A stretch of DNA of 47,815 nt from Bradyrhizobium genosp. SA-3 (GTDB lineage Bacteria; Pseudomonadota; Alphaproteobacteria; Rhizobiales; Xanthobacteraceae), in NCBI RefSeq assembly GCF_004212635.1, contig NZ_PSRT01000065.1:1-47815 (forward strand), given 5' to 3'. This document shows positions 35,385 through 43,057 of the stretch, piece by piece (the first letter of the stretch is position 1; every line of letters starts with the position of its first letter). A model generated the notes under the pieces. That model was given only the letters and a program-made list of their open reading frames with translations, searched no databases and had not been told where the DNA came from. Position numbers and translations under genes: made by a program.

Positions 35385-36272
35385 ATGCCGCAGCCATTCG
35401 ATCGATCAGCCGAAGATCTCGGGAATGCGATCCATTTCGAGCACGTCAATGTCCAGGTCCCGGATCAGCGCCTGGCGACCCTGTTCTACGTCACGGGGCT
35501 CGGGCTGACCCGCGATCCCTATCTGATGGTGTCCGACACCAACATGTGGATCAACGCCGGACGGAGCCAGTTTCATTTGCCGAGCGGCAGGCCGCAGGTG
35601 CTGCGCGGCCATATCGGGCTGGTCATTGCGGGCCGCGAGGCGCTGCTGACGCGGTTGGCATCGGTCGCGAAGAAGCTCGAGGGCACGGCCTTCACATTCG
35701 CCGAGCACAACGACCATGTCGAGGCGACCTGCCCCTGGGGCAACCGCTTGCGCTGCTACGAGCCGGACGCTGCGCGCTTCGGGCGCATCGCGCTCGGCAT
35801 TCCCTATGTCGAGTTCGACGTGCCGGTGGGCTGCGCAGCCGGCATCTGCGCGTTCTATCCCGAAATCATGGGCATGCCCGCCGACTTGCGGAATGGCGAC
35901 GGCAAGGTTGCCGCGGTGCAGACGGGCCGCGACCAGCATTTGTTGTTCCGGGAGACCGACCGGCCGCAGGGCGACTATGACGGCCACCATGTGCAGATGT
36001 ACATCACCGACTTCTCCGGCCCGTACCGCAAGCTCCTGGCGCGTGGCCTGATCTCCCGCGAGGACAATCAATACCAGTACCGGTTCTGCGACATCGTCGA
36101 CCTCGACAGCGGCAAGCACCTCTTCACCGTCGAGCACGAGGTGCGCAGCGCCACCCATCCGATGTTCATGCGTCCGATGGTCAATCGCAATCCGGCGCTG
36201 ACCAACCGGAATTATGCGTACGGGCACGACGAGGCGGCCTGGGCAATGGGGCCGGATCAGTATGAGGGATAG
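35385..36272 (+). CDS. VOC family protein (two-domain)
   Basis: 295 residues with two glyoxalase-type modules: HFEHVNVQVPDQRLATLFYV at the start and a second in the C-terminal half (VQMYITDFSGPYRKLLARGL, IVDLDSGKHLFTVEHEVRS). His in HFEHVNV, His in DGHHVQMYI and Glu in FTVEHEV could bind a metal. The family covers dioxygenases, lyases and resistance proteins; substrate unknown. It is divergent from the CoA-transferase across the palindromic repeats. Confidence 0.78.
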   Translation: MPQPFDRSAEDLGNAIHFEHVNVQVPDQRLATLFYVTGLGLTRDPYLMVSDTNMWINAGRSQFHLPSGRPQVLRGHIGLVIAGREALLTRLASVAKKLEGTAFTFAEHNDHVEATCPWGNRLRCYEPDAARFGRIALGIPYVEFDVPVGCAAGICAFYPEIMGMPADLRNGDGKVAAVQTGRDQHLLFRETDRPQGDYDGHHVQMYITDFSGPYRKLLARGLISREDNQYQYRFCDIVDLDSGKHLFTVEHEVRSATHPMFMRPMVNRNPALTNRNYAYGHDEAAWAMGPDQYEG

Positions 36273-36291
36273 CGAGCGCTGGCTGAACGTT

Positions 36292-36383
36292 TGAGCATGA
36301 TCTCCGCGCACGCGTTCGGCGTTTGTCGCGAGGAAAACCGCTGCACACTTTGCGCTAACGCGGCCCTTCGGGTTCAGGCTCTA
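36292..36383. repeat. Degenerate dispersed palindromic repeat
   Basis: GAGCATGATC at the left, GCGAGGAAAACCGCTGCACACTT in the middle and GGCTCTA at the right have parts of the palindrome seen at 12048, but with interrupted arms. It lies in the 211-base gap between the VOC gene and the convergent PRC-barrel gene. Confidence 0.5.
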
Positions 36384-36483
36384 GCGTCAGTCGGCAGGAT
36401 CAAATCCGACAGCATCCAATAAGGGCCGGCCGATCAATTCAGCTGGCACTCACGACTGGAAATTTCCGACGCGCCGCCTGGCG

Positions 36484-36861
36484 TTATAGGCCACCCCGCC
36501 CTTCCCAATAGGTGGGCATCCCATAATAGCGGTGAGTTCGCGTTTCCCAGTCTCGATCCTGCCAGGAGTCATCGCTGAACTCAGGCGAGTCCCTTAGCTG
36601 TTGCTCGGTGATGTTGGTTCGAAAACCGTCAAGCGACGTATCATATGTCAGAGCGCCCCAGGGAATGGGGTAGTGGCTATGACCCAAGCCAACAAATCCG
36701 CCGAAGCTCAAGACGGCATAAGCCACGCGGCCTGACACCTTGTCGATGATGAGGTGATCAATCTCACCGATATTCTTTCCATCTGCACCGTACACCTCGG
36801 TGCCCTGAATATCTTCGCTCGAGATGCATTGATGATTCGGATGTACTGTTGCGCGAGCCAT
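36484..36861 (-). CDS. PRC-barrel domain-containing protein
   Basis: 125 residues. The PRC-barrel fold spans about residues 12-85: SSEDIQGTEVYGADGKNIGE, IDHLIIDKVSGRVAYAVLSF, GFVGLGHSHYPIPWGALTYD. Such small proteins are common in rhizobia, often stress-linked, and act in the cytoplasm. The tail is acidic and aromatic (DSWQDRDWETRTHRYYGMP). AAGGAGACAAGGTC before the ATG supports the start. It is the last gene before the putative island. Confidence 0.87.
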   Translation of the reverse strand: MARATVHPNHQCISSEDIQGTEVYGADGKNIGEIDHLIIDKVSGRVAYAVLSFGGFVGLGHSHYPIPWGALTYDTSLDGFRTNITEQQLRDSPEFSDDSWQDRDWETRTHRYYGMPTYWEGRGGL

Positions 36862-37267
36862 GACCTTGTCTCCTTCACAAGTGGGTTTTGTCGGCCTAAC
36901 TCGGCCGCTCCGAGGGCGTTCCTGTCTGGGGAGAACATGTCGCAGCGCCGATCATCAACCTGGCGTCGCTGACACCGACTGTAACAACCCAGCCCTGGTC
37001 GCTCCAAGGAGGCGCGCACATCTGGCGACAAGAGCCGGCCGACAAAGACGCTATGAAAGAACGCTCAACGAGGACGGAGCAAGCACACTGCGCGTCGCAG
37101 GCTTCGCTGGTCTGCCACGACACTTTCGAGCGACAGCGCGCATCGCGCTGAGACCCGGCCGACCGGTCGCGCTCCGATGCCACTTCACTGCGTGACGAGG
37201 CCGCGCCAGACCCGGCAGCTCCCCAGCCAGGCCGGTTTCGTGAGTGGTCTCAGGCGGAGCGGGCGAT
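36862..37267. other. Gene-free interval left of the island
   Basis: 406 bases between the PRC-barrel start and the att-like repeat. The six frames give only short, compositionally poor reading frames. No RNA gene or repeat is recognised. Confidence 0.4.
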
Positions 37268-37282
37268 CTGGCTGGGGCGGGA
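37268..37282 (+). repeat. Direct repeat of tRNA-Gln 3' end (attL candidate)
   Basis: CTGGCTGGGGCGGGA, identical over 15 bases to 45645-45659, which covers the last 14 bases of tRNA-Gln (with CCA) plus one. Flanking bases differ at both copies. Same orientation, so the segment between would be a site-specific insertion at the tRNA 3' end. Confidence 0.6.
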
Positions 37283-37385
37283 ATTCAGTGATTTTAATGC
37301 GCATTTGGAAGAAACGTCAAAAATGCGCTCTAGCTATTTCAATAGCTTACTCGTCATTTCCAAATAAGACGCAGCCCGCAGATGC
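37283..37385. other. AT-rich hairpin segment next to the att-like repeat
   Basis: Lower GC than anything around it. It holds a perfect palindrome AGCTATT-TC-AATAGCT (37332-37347) nested within ATTTGGAA (37303-37310) and TTCCAAAT (37358-37365). Its place just inside the left repeat suits an element end, for example a recombinase binding site or a transcription terminator; neither is proven. Confidence 0.5.
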
Positions 37386-37395
37386 GCGTTTTCGT

Positions 37396-37824
37396 TCAGG
37401 TCATCGCTCGGTCCCGGAACAGCGTTTCGATCAGCGGGCATTCCGGCTGGGTGCCGTCCGCGCATCGCGCGACCACGTCCTTGAGCACACGCTCCATGCG
37501 CCTCAGGTCTGCGATCTTCGCCCTTATGTCGTCGAGGTGTGCGGCAGCGACCGCGCGCACATCAGTGCAAGGCTGGTCGCGCTCATCGACGAGGTGTAAT
37601 AGCTCACGGATTTCGTGAAGCGAGAAGCCGAGTTCGCGCGCCCGCAAAATGAAGCGAATACGCCGTTCGTGCGTCGCGTCGTAACTCCGATAGCCGCCCG
37701 GCGTACGCGGCGGTTCGGGCAGAAGACCTACCTTCTCGTAATAACGCACCGTCTCCAGGTTGCAGCCCGTCCGCTGGGCGAGCTCGGCCCGCTGCATGCT
37801 CTTCACCCCGGTGTGACCGCGCAT
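37396..37824 (-). CDS. merR: MerR mercury-responsive regulator
   Basis: 142 residues. The winged-helix domain (about 12-80) has LAQRTGCNLETVRYYEKVGL and PPRTPGGYRSYDA, typical of MerR. The dimerisation helix ends in a metal site: Cys in QPCTDVRAVAA, then ARCADGTQPECPLIETL, giving the three Cys that bind Hg(II) in mercury MerR. It represses and, with Hg(II), activates merTPA from the promoter at 37837. The ATG at 37824 has AAGGAG upstream; an internal ATG ten codons on also fits. It is divergent from merT. Confidence 0.92.
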   Translation of the reverse strand: MRGHTGVKSMQRAELAQRTGCNLETVRYYEKVGLLPEPPRTPGGYRSYDATHERRIRFILRARELGFSLHEIRELLHLVDERDQPCTDVRAVAAAHLDDIRAKIADLRRMERVLKDVVARCADGTQPECPLIETLFRDRAMT

Positions 37825-37836
37825 TGGAGAATCTCC

Positions 37837-37867
37837 TTGACCCTGTAGTCGCTACAGACCGGATGCT
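37837..37867 (+). promoter_or_regulatory. merT promoter with MerR operator
   Basis: TTGACC (-35, 37837-37842), then a 19-base spacer holding the dyad CTGTAG-TCG-CTACAG (37843-37857), and GATGCT (-10, 37862-37867). The long 19-base spacing with a central dyad is the hallmark of MerR-activated promoters, which MerR untwists on metal binding. merT starts 40 bases downstream. The minus-strand merR start is 13 bases to the left of the -35 element. Confidence 0.85.
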
Positions 37868-37906
37868 ACGGCGCGGCTGAAATTCGAGCAAGGAAAGAGA
37901 CAAGAC

Positions 37907-38326
37907 GTGACTGCCCGGCGACCTGGAACAACAGAAATCGTGCCTTCCGCGGCCGGCATGCCGGAACGAGGCATGGTCGGACAGCAGCACGTGGTTGCCG
38001 TTGGCGGCATCCTTGGCGCCCTTGCGGCTTCCTCCTGCTGCATCGTGCCGCTCATCCTGTTCAGTCTGGGCGTCGGCGGAGCTTGGATCGGCAATCTCAC
38101 CGCACTCGCACCCTACCAGCCGCTGTTCGTGGCAGGGACGGTCGGGGTGCTGGGCTATGGGCTTTATCTCGTTTATTGGAAGCCTGGACAGACCTGCGCC
38201 GACGGCGCGATCTGTGCCCGTCCGATATCCAATCGTCTCGTTAAGGTAGCGCTCTGGCTTGCGACGCTGCTCGTGCTGGCAGGCTTTGCCTTCGGCTATG
38301 TCGCTCCGCTGCTGCTCGATGCCTGA
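37907..38326 (+). CDS. merT: Mercuric ion transporter MerT
   Basis: 139 residues from a GTG with AAGGAAAG upstream. Three membrane helices; the first has the Cys pair SSCCIVPLILFSLG that receives Hg(II) from MerP, and a cytoplasmic loop has CADGAIC, a second Cys pair that hands it on to MerA. The N-terminal about 25 residues before helix one are longer than in enteric MerT (about 116 residues total). The protein carries Hg(II) into the cytoplasm for reduction. First gene of merTPA. Confidence 0.92.
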   Translation: MTARRPGTTEIVPSAAGMPERGMVGQQHVVAVGGILGALAASSCCIVPLILFSLGVGGAWIGNLTALAPYQPLFVAGTVGVLGYGLYLVYWKPGQTCADGAICARPISNRLVKVALWLATLLVLAGFAFGYVAPLLLDA

Positions 38327-38348
38327 GAACCAAGAGGAGAGCTGTCCC

Positions 38349-38642
38349 ATGAACAAGAGCTTTAGCATCTTGGCCCTGATCGTTCTCGCAATATCGGGCA
38401 CGGCGGCCGTTGCCGGCGAGCGGACGGTCACGTTCGCCGTCGACAACATGACCTGCGCCTCATGCCCCTACATTGTGAAGAGTTCGATGGCGGCAGTCCA
38501 CGGCGTCGCCAAGGTCGCTGTCTCATTTGCGGCCAAGACCGCGACCGTGACTTTCGATGACGCAAAGACGAATCCGGACGCGATTGCAGCGGCGAGCTTG
38601 AACGCAGGCTACCCGGCGCATGCAAAGCCGCAAGGCAGCTGA
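38349..38642 (+). CDS. merP: Periplasmic mercury-binding protein MerP
   Basis: 97 residues. A signal peptide (about 1-22, ending TAAVAG) is followed by a heavy-metal-associated domain with NMTCASCPYIV, the two-Cys Hg(II) site (usual form GMTCxxC). It catches Hg(II) in the periplasm and passes it to MerT. AGGAG upstream of the ATG fixes the start. It lies 22 bases after merT and one base before merA. Confidence 0.92.
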   Translation: MNKSFSILALIVLAISGTAAVAGERTVTFAVDNMTCASCPYIVKSSMAAVHGVAKVAVSFAAKTATVTFDDAKTNPDAIAAASLNAGYPAHAKPQGS

Positions 38643-38643
38643 G

Positions 38644-40110
38644 ATGGATGACTGCGGCCCGGGAAGTGCGGCGCATATCGCTATGCGGTCGGATTGTCGG
38701 CGCCGATCGAGCAACGGCCCCTATGACCTCGTCGTCATCGGCGCGGGCTCGGCCGGATTTTCGGCGGCGATCACGGCCGCCGATCAAGGCGCGCGCGTGG
38801 CTGTCGTCGGCAGCGGCACCATCGGTGGCACTTGCGTCAACGTCGGCTGCGTCCCATCGAAGACATTGATCCGCGCCGCGGAGCAGCTTCACAATGCGCG
38901 CGTCGCCGCGCGCTTCGCCGGGATCACGGCCGAAGCCGCGGTAACCGATTGGCGGGCAACCGTCCGCCAGAAGAACGCGCTCGTCGCCGAACTCCGCCAA
39001 GCCAAATACACCGAGCTGCTGCCGGGTTGTGGCGACATCGCGTATCGCGAAGGACCGGCACGGCTCGCGAACGGTGGGGTCGAGGTGGATGGTGCTCATA
39101 TTGCCGCCAGGAAGATCATCATCGCGACCGGCGCGCGTCCGGCGATTCCCGCGATACCCGGTCTCGGAACCGTGCCTTATCTGACGAGCACGACGGCGCT
39201 CGATCTCGAGACTCTGCCGCGGTCGCTGCTCGTGATCGGCGGCGGCTATGTCGGGGCGGAGCTTGCCCAGATGTTCGCCCGCGCCGGCGTAACCGTGACG
39301 CTGGTGTGCCGGTCCCGTCTGCTCCCAGAGGCCGAGCCTGAAATCAGCGCGGCGCTCACGCAGTATTTCGTGGATGAGGGCATCCGCGTGGTCGCCGGTG
39401 TTATTTACCGCGAGATCCGGAAGACAGGAGAAGGCATCGCGATCACCGTCGCGCGCGGCGAACAGAATCTAGTAATCGAAGCCGACCAGGCGCTCATTGC
39501 CACCGGGCGCACACCCAACATCGAAGGCCTTGGGCTGGCCGAACACGGGATTGCCGTATCGCCAAGGGGCGGCATCGTCGTCGATGAGCATATGCGAACC
39601 ACCCGGACTGGCATCTACGCCGCCGGAGACGTGACGGGTCGCGACCAGTTCGTCTACATGGCGGCCTATGGCGCCAAGCTCGCGGCGATCAATGCCTTGA
39701 ATGGCGATAGCCGGCGCTACGACAACCGCGCCATGCCGGTCGTCGTGTTCACCGACCCGCAAGTGGCAAGCGTCGGCCTCACGGAAGCCGCGGCACGCAA
39801 CGCGGGGCACGACGTGCGCGTTTCCACGATCGGTCTCGACCAGGTGCCGCGGGCGATGGCCGCTCGCGATACCCGTGGGCTGATCAAGCTGGTGTCGGAT
39901 GCACGGAGTGACCGGCTGCTTGGCGCGCACATCCTCGCACCGGAAGGTGCTGACAGCATTCAGACGGCTACGCTCGCAATCCGACAGGGCCTGACTGTCG
40001 CTGATCTCGTCGAGACGATCTTTCCCTATCTGACCACCGTCGAAGGCCTCAGGCTCGCAGCGCTGTCGTTTGGCAAAGAGATTTCCAGATTGTCGTGCTG
40101 CGCTGGGTGA
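38644..40110 (+). CDS. merA: Mercuric reductase MerA
   Basis: 488 residues, flavin disulfide reductase family. FAD-binding YDLVVIGAGSAGFSAAITAA, redox-active Cys pair GGTCVNVGCVPSKT, NAD(P)-binding LLVIGGGYVGAELAQMFARA, second FAD motif IYAAGDVTG, dimer interface FPYLTTVEGLRLAAL, and the C-terminal vicinal Cys pair SRLSCCAG that brings Hg(II) to the active site. It reduces Hg(II) to volatile Hg(0) with NADPH. It lacks the N-terminal metal-binding NmerA domain that many versions have; a 34-residue lead replaces it. The start at ATG 38644, one base after the merP stop, indicates coupling. Confidence 0.95.
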   Translation: MDDCGPGSAAHIAMRSDCRRRSSNGPYDLVVIGAGSAGFSAAITAADQGARVAVVGSGTIGGTCVNVGCVPSKTLIRAAEQLHNARVAARFAGITAEAAVTDWRATVRQKNALVAELRQAKYTELLPGCGDIAYREGPARLANGGVEVDGAHIAARKIIIATGARPAIPAIPGLGTVPYLTSTTALDLETLPRSLLVIGGGYVGAELAQMFARAGVTVTLVCRSRLLPEAEPEISAALTQYFVDEGIRVVAGVIYREIRKTGEGIAITVARGEQNLVIEADQALIATGRTPNIEGLGLAEHGIAVSPRGGIVVDEHMRTTRTGIYAAGDVTGRDQFVYMAAYGAKLAAINALNGDSRRYDNRAMPVVVFTDPQVASVGLTEAAARNAGHDVRVSTIGLDQVPRAMAARDTRGLIKLVSDARSDRLLGAHILAPEGADSIQTATLAIRQGLTVADLVETIFPYLTTVEGLRLAALSFGKEISRLSCCAG

Positions 40111-40223
40111 TAGTCGTCGAGGCCCGAACACGGCGGCGAAAGAGAATTCGCTCTTGCCACCTGCTCAGATGCTCCAGGCACTTCGCCAGAGAGCCCGTGC
40201 ACGGGCGGCGGACGATCACTCCA

Positions 40224-40514
40224 TCAACGCAGGCCGGGCGGGATGCACCCTCGGGTCCCAACACGGCAGTGCCAACCGACCTTCCTTCCATGACTCCAGC
40301 CGGGCGGCCTGAACGCAGGACCATGCATTTGCGCTCTCGCCATCATGGGTCTGTGCGTGGCCGTCGGAGACATTCGGCTGGCACTGAAGCCAGTGTGCGC
40401 ACCGGCCATGCCCTGGCCACTCATACCCATGCCAGATCGCTGCGCATCAGCAGGACCGGCTATCGCAACGCAAAATCCAACGGCTGCAGTCATAGCGAGC
40501 AAGTTTCTCCACAT
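40224..40514 (-). CDS. Small secreted Met/His-rich protein
   Basis: 96 residues. AAGGAG before ATG 40514 and a clear signal peptide of 24 residues (MWRNLLAMTAAVGFCVAIAG, then PADA) support it. The mature 72 residues hold seven Met and five His in a low-complexity stretch (SGMGMSGQGMAGAH, RPMMARAQMHG), then PPGWSHGRKVGW and two Cys (HCRVGTRGC) before PPGLR. The SHGRKVGW ... PPG ending is shared by small secreted proteins of bradyrhizobia. Met/His-rich periplasmic proteins often bind copper or silver; a metal-buffering role would fit between the mercury and bufferin genes. Not a named family to me. Confidence 0.7.
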   Translation of the reverse strand: MWRNLLAMTAAVGFCVAIAGPADAQRSGMGMSGQGMAGAHTGFSASRMSPTATHRPMMARAQMHGPAFRPPGWSHGRKVGWHCRVGTRGCIPPGLR

Positions 40515-40871
40515 AGAGCGTCTCCTTTTCGGCCATGCCCTGCACCTCAACTCTCAGAAGCGAACGCCGGGCATGAAGACGCGTTCCGATGGACGGAGGG
40601 GAGCGCGAATGACTAATGATTCAGTTTCTGACGCAGAGGTCAGTCTTCACGCGATCGAGGACGTACACTCGACATCGCTCAGCATGCTGATCAGACGTCG
40701 CGCATTCCGATCGCTCCCGGAACAGTGCTGCGCTTCGCAATCGTGGTGAACACCGGAAGCACCGTTTGGCTGTTTGGCATTCAAATCATTTCGAAAACGG
40801 TTCAACCACGCTACCGGCGACCGCCGGGCCCCCCTTGGGAAGCCTGTTCCGAGATTCGAACTTCGACCGGT

Positions 40872-40897
40872 GTAACCTTTCGCCCTCCCGGGGCGAA
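40872..40897 (+). promoter_or_regulatory. SigF-type ECF promoter for the bufferin operon
   Basis: GTAACC (40872-40877), exactly 16 bases, CGAA (40894-40897). This matches the consensus I know for the Caulobacter SigF regulon (GTAACC-N16-CGAA), which controls homologous genes. The precursor gene starts 84 bases later. The sigma and anti-sigma genes lie at the end of the same operon, so autoregulation is expected. The rest of the 467-base divergent gap (40515-40981) shows no other signal. Confidence 0.8.
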
Positions 40898-40981
40898 CTT
40901 GCTTATTGGCGGGCCGGTTCGGCGCGCCGCAACAGCAACTCGCGTACCGTCGCGCAGCAACCCGCATTCGGAGGAATGGAC

Positions 40982-41339
40982 ATGTCCAATCGCAGCCTAT
41001 CCGCACTGGTCGCGGGCGCCTTCGTCACAGCCGTCGCATCGCTCGCCGTCGCCCCGGCCGCCGCACAGATGAAAGGCGGCATGGAACACATGGGGAAGGG
41101 CGACATGGAAAAGATGATGAAGGAAAAGCAGGCCGAGACTGCAAAAGCGCTGAAATGAGAAGTGCTTCGGCGTGGCGCTGAAGGGACAGAACGACTGCTA
41201 TGCGGGGCCGGGCACGACCTGCGCCGGGACCAGCACGGTCGACTACCAGGGTAATGCATTCAAGCTCGAGGCCAAGGGCACCTGCACGACCATGCAGACG
41301 CCGAAGGGACCGGGAAGCCTGACCGAAAAGAAGGCCTGA
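40982..41339 (+). pseudogene. bufA: Bufferin precursor (DUF2282, BufA-type), frame change
   Basis: A Cys-rich metal-binding precursor of the bufferin (DUF2282) family read in two frames. The first part (ATG 40982, GGAGGA upstream) gives a signal peptide MSNRSLSALVAGAFVTAVAS and a Met/Lys-rich segment (GGMEHMGKGDMEKMMKEKQ), then ends at UGA 41156-41158. In the next frame the conserved part follows at once: EKCFGVALKGQNDC, AGPGTTCAGTSTVDYQGNAF, KGTC, with the four family Cys, ending at 41337-41339. The frame would be restored by skipping one T in the UGA or by two extra bases. It is either a mutation, a sequencing error, or recoding. Confidence 0.75.
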
Positions 41340-41351
41340 TGAAGTGGGTTG

Positions 41352-41370
41352 GCGGGCATCCGCTGCCCGC
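41352..41370 (+). promoter_or_regulatory. Hairpin between bufA and bufB (attenuator candidate)
   Basis: Perfect 7-bp GC-rich stem (GCGGGCA at 41352-41358, TGCCCGC at 41364-41370), five-base loop, followed by a pyrimidine-rich run. Placed between the precursor and its modification genes, it could partly stop transcription or protect the 3' end so that the precursor is made in excess, as in many peptide operons. Confidence 0.5.
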
Positions 41371-41397
41371 TTACCCCTTCTTTGATTGGAGGTTGCC

Positions 41398-42285
41398 GTG
41401 CCGCTTGCGTTGTCTTGCACGCGAAACTGCATTCCTGCGCGCGGGGGCGTTGGCCTCAAGGCCGCACACTACCGCACGATTGTCGAGACGCAGCCCGACA
41501 TCGGCTTCTTCGAGGTTCATGCGGAAAACTACATGGGCGCGGGCGGGCCGCCGCACCGCTATTTGTCAGCCGTTCGCGAGCGATACCCGCTCTCGCTCCA
41601 CGGCGTTGGCCTCTCGATCGGCGCCGACCGGCCGCTGGATAAGGAGCATCTGAAGCGCCTCAACCAGCTGATCATTCGCTACCGACCGGGCCTGTTTTCG
41701 GAGCATTTAGCCTGGTCGTCCCACGACACCGGGTTCCTCAATGACCTACTGCCCGTGCCCTATATCGGCGAGACGCTCGCCCGCGTCGTCGAGCATGTGG
41801 ATGAGGTGCAGAGCACCCTCGGACGGCAGATGTTGCTGGAGAATCCCTCGACCTACGTCGCGTTCGCCGAAAGCACCTATTCGGAAATCGACTTCATCGC
41901 CGAGGTGGTCCGGCGCACCGGCTGCGGCCTCTTGCTCGACGTCAACAACGTCTACGTCGCCTCGACCAATCAGCAATGGAATCCGGTCGTGTATATCGAG
42001 GCCTACCCGCTCGGACACGTTCAGGAAATTCATCTTGCCGGCCATACAATGGATCTCGACGGCAAGGGCCGGCCACTGCTGATCGACACCCATAATCGTC
42101 CGGTCGACGAGATCGTCTGGGATCTCTACGCCCATACAGTCGGACTCACGGGACCGCTTCCCACCTTGATCGAATGGGACGCCGATGTGCCTGCCTGGGC
42201 CACGCTCCAGTACGAGGCCGAGCGCGCCGAGGCCATCATGCTTGCAACCAGATCGGAGGCCACACGTCGTGCAGCAGCTGGCTGA
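41398..42285 (+). CDS. bufB: DUF692 multinuclear iron oxidative enzyme (BufB/MbnB type)
   Basis: 295 residues from a GTG preceded by GGAGG; TIM-barrel MNIO family. Visible motifs supply the iron ligands: FEVHAENYMG, SLHGVGLSIG, SEHLAWS, LLENPSTYV, LLDVNNVYV, EIHLAGH, IDTHNRPV, EWDADVP. In known systems these enzymes oxidise Cys residues of a precursor peptide to heterocycles (oxazolone-thioamide in methanobactin, thiooxazole in bufferins). The partner here is the DUF2063 protein encoded next. It is the second gene of the operon, 58 bases after the precursor stop. Confidence 0.92.
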   Translation: MPLALSCTRNCIPARGGVGLKAAHYRTIVETQPDIGFFEVHAENYMGAGGPPHRYLSAVRERYPLSLHGVGLSIGADRPLDKEHLKRLNQLIIRYRPGLFSEHLAWSSHDTGFLNDLLPVPYIGETLARVVEHVDEVQSTLGRQMLLENPSTYVAFAESTYSEIDFIAEVVRRTGCGLLLDVNNVYVASTNQQWNPVVYIEAYPLGHVQEIHLAGHTMDLDGKGRPLLIDTHNRPVDEIVWDLYAHTVGLTGPLPTLIEWDADVPAWATLQYEAERAEAIMLATRSEATRRAAAG

Positions 42286-43057
42286 AAGGCAGCGCGATTT
42301 CGCGGCGGCTCTGCTGGATCCAGGCCTGCCGATGCCGCATGGTCTTGTCGGTCCGGACGGTGAACCAGACCCGAGGCGGTTCGCCGTATATCGCAACAAC
42401 GTCGCGGTCAGCCTCATTGAGGCCTTGGACGATGCGTTCCCGGCGGTGCAGCGCATTGTAGGCGCCGACTTCTTTCGTGCCATGGCGCGCGCTTACGTCA
42501 TGGTCCAGCCGCCGCGCTCGCCAATCATGCTGGATTACGGCGCCGGCTTCCCGGAGTTCATCCGGCGCTTCGAGCCGGCTGCCGGGCTGCCCTACCTGGA
42601 AGACGTTGCACGGATCGAGCGCGCCTGGACAGAGGCCTATCACGCACCCGAGGCGTCGCCGATCGATCCAGGCACGTTCAGCGCGGTCGCTCCGGACCAG
42701 CTGCCCGCGATGCAGCTCGAGCTTCACCCGTCGCTGCGTCTGGTCCGATCGCACTTCCCGGCGCTGACGATCTGGCAAATGAACCTTGCCGACGGCATCC
42801 CGGCTCCGGTCGATCTGGCCGCCGGTGGCGAGGATGCCCTGGTCGTCCGCCCCGTCGCCGACGTTGAGGTTCGTTTGATCCCCAGGGGCAGCTTCGAGTT
42901 CATCCAGGCGCTGAGCGACGGAAAGCCGGTACTCGCCGCACTGGAGGACGCTTTAACCGCGAATTCCCGGTTCGATCTTTCGGCCAACCTTGCCGATCTT
43001 ATGCGCGCGGGTGCCTTTGCTGGTTACAGCCTGGCGCCGGAGTTGATGCGGACATGA
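42269..43057 (+). CDS. bufC: DUF2063 precursor-recognition partner (BufC/MbnC type)
   Basis: 262 residues from GTG 42269 (VQQLAERQRDFAAALLDP), overlapping the bufB end by 17 bases. The N-terminal part has RRFAVYRNNVAVSLIEALDDAFPAV, the DUF2063 signature; the C-terminal part is alpha/beta (LRLVRSHFPALTIW, FEFIQALSDGKPVLAALEDA). In bufferin and methanobactin systems this partner binds both the MNIO enzyme and the precursor leader. Overlaps at both ends mean tight stoichiometric coupling. Confidence 0.9.
   Translation: MQQLAERQRDFAAALLDPGLPMPHGLVGPDGEPDPRRFAVYRNNVAVSLIEALDDAFPAVQRIVGADFFRAMARAYVMVQPPRSPIMLDYGAGFPEFIRRFEPAAGLPYLEDVARIERAWTEAYHAPEASPIDPGTFSAVAPDQLPAMQLELHPSLRLVRSHFPALTIWQMNLADGIPAPVDLAAGGEDALVVRPVADVEVRLIPRGSFEFIQALSDGKPVLAALEDALTANSRFDLSANLADLMRAGAFAGYSLAPELMRT

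Noticed and set aside
40345..40749. Plus-strand 134-codon frame in the mer-buf gap
   Set aside because: Antisense to the secreted Met/His-rich gene, which has a ribosome site and a signal peptide; the plus frame has neither.
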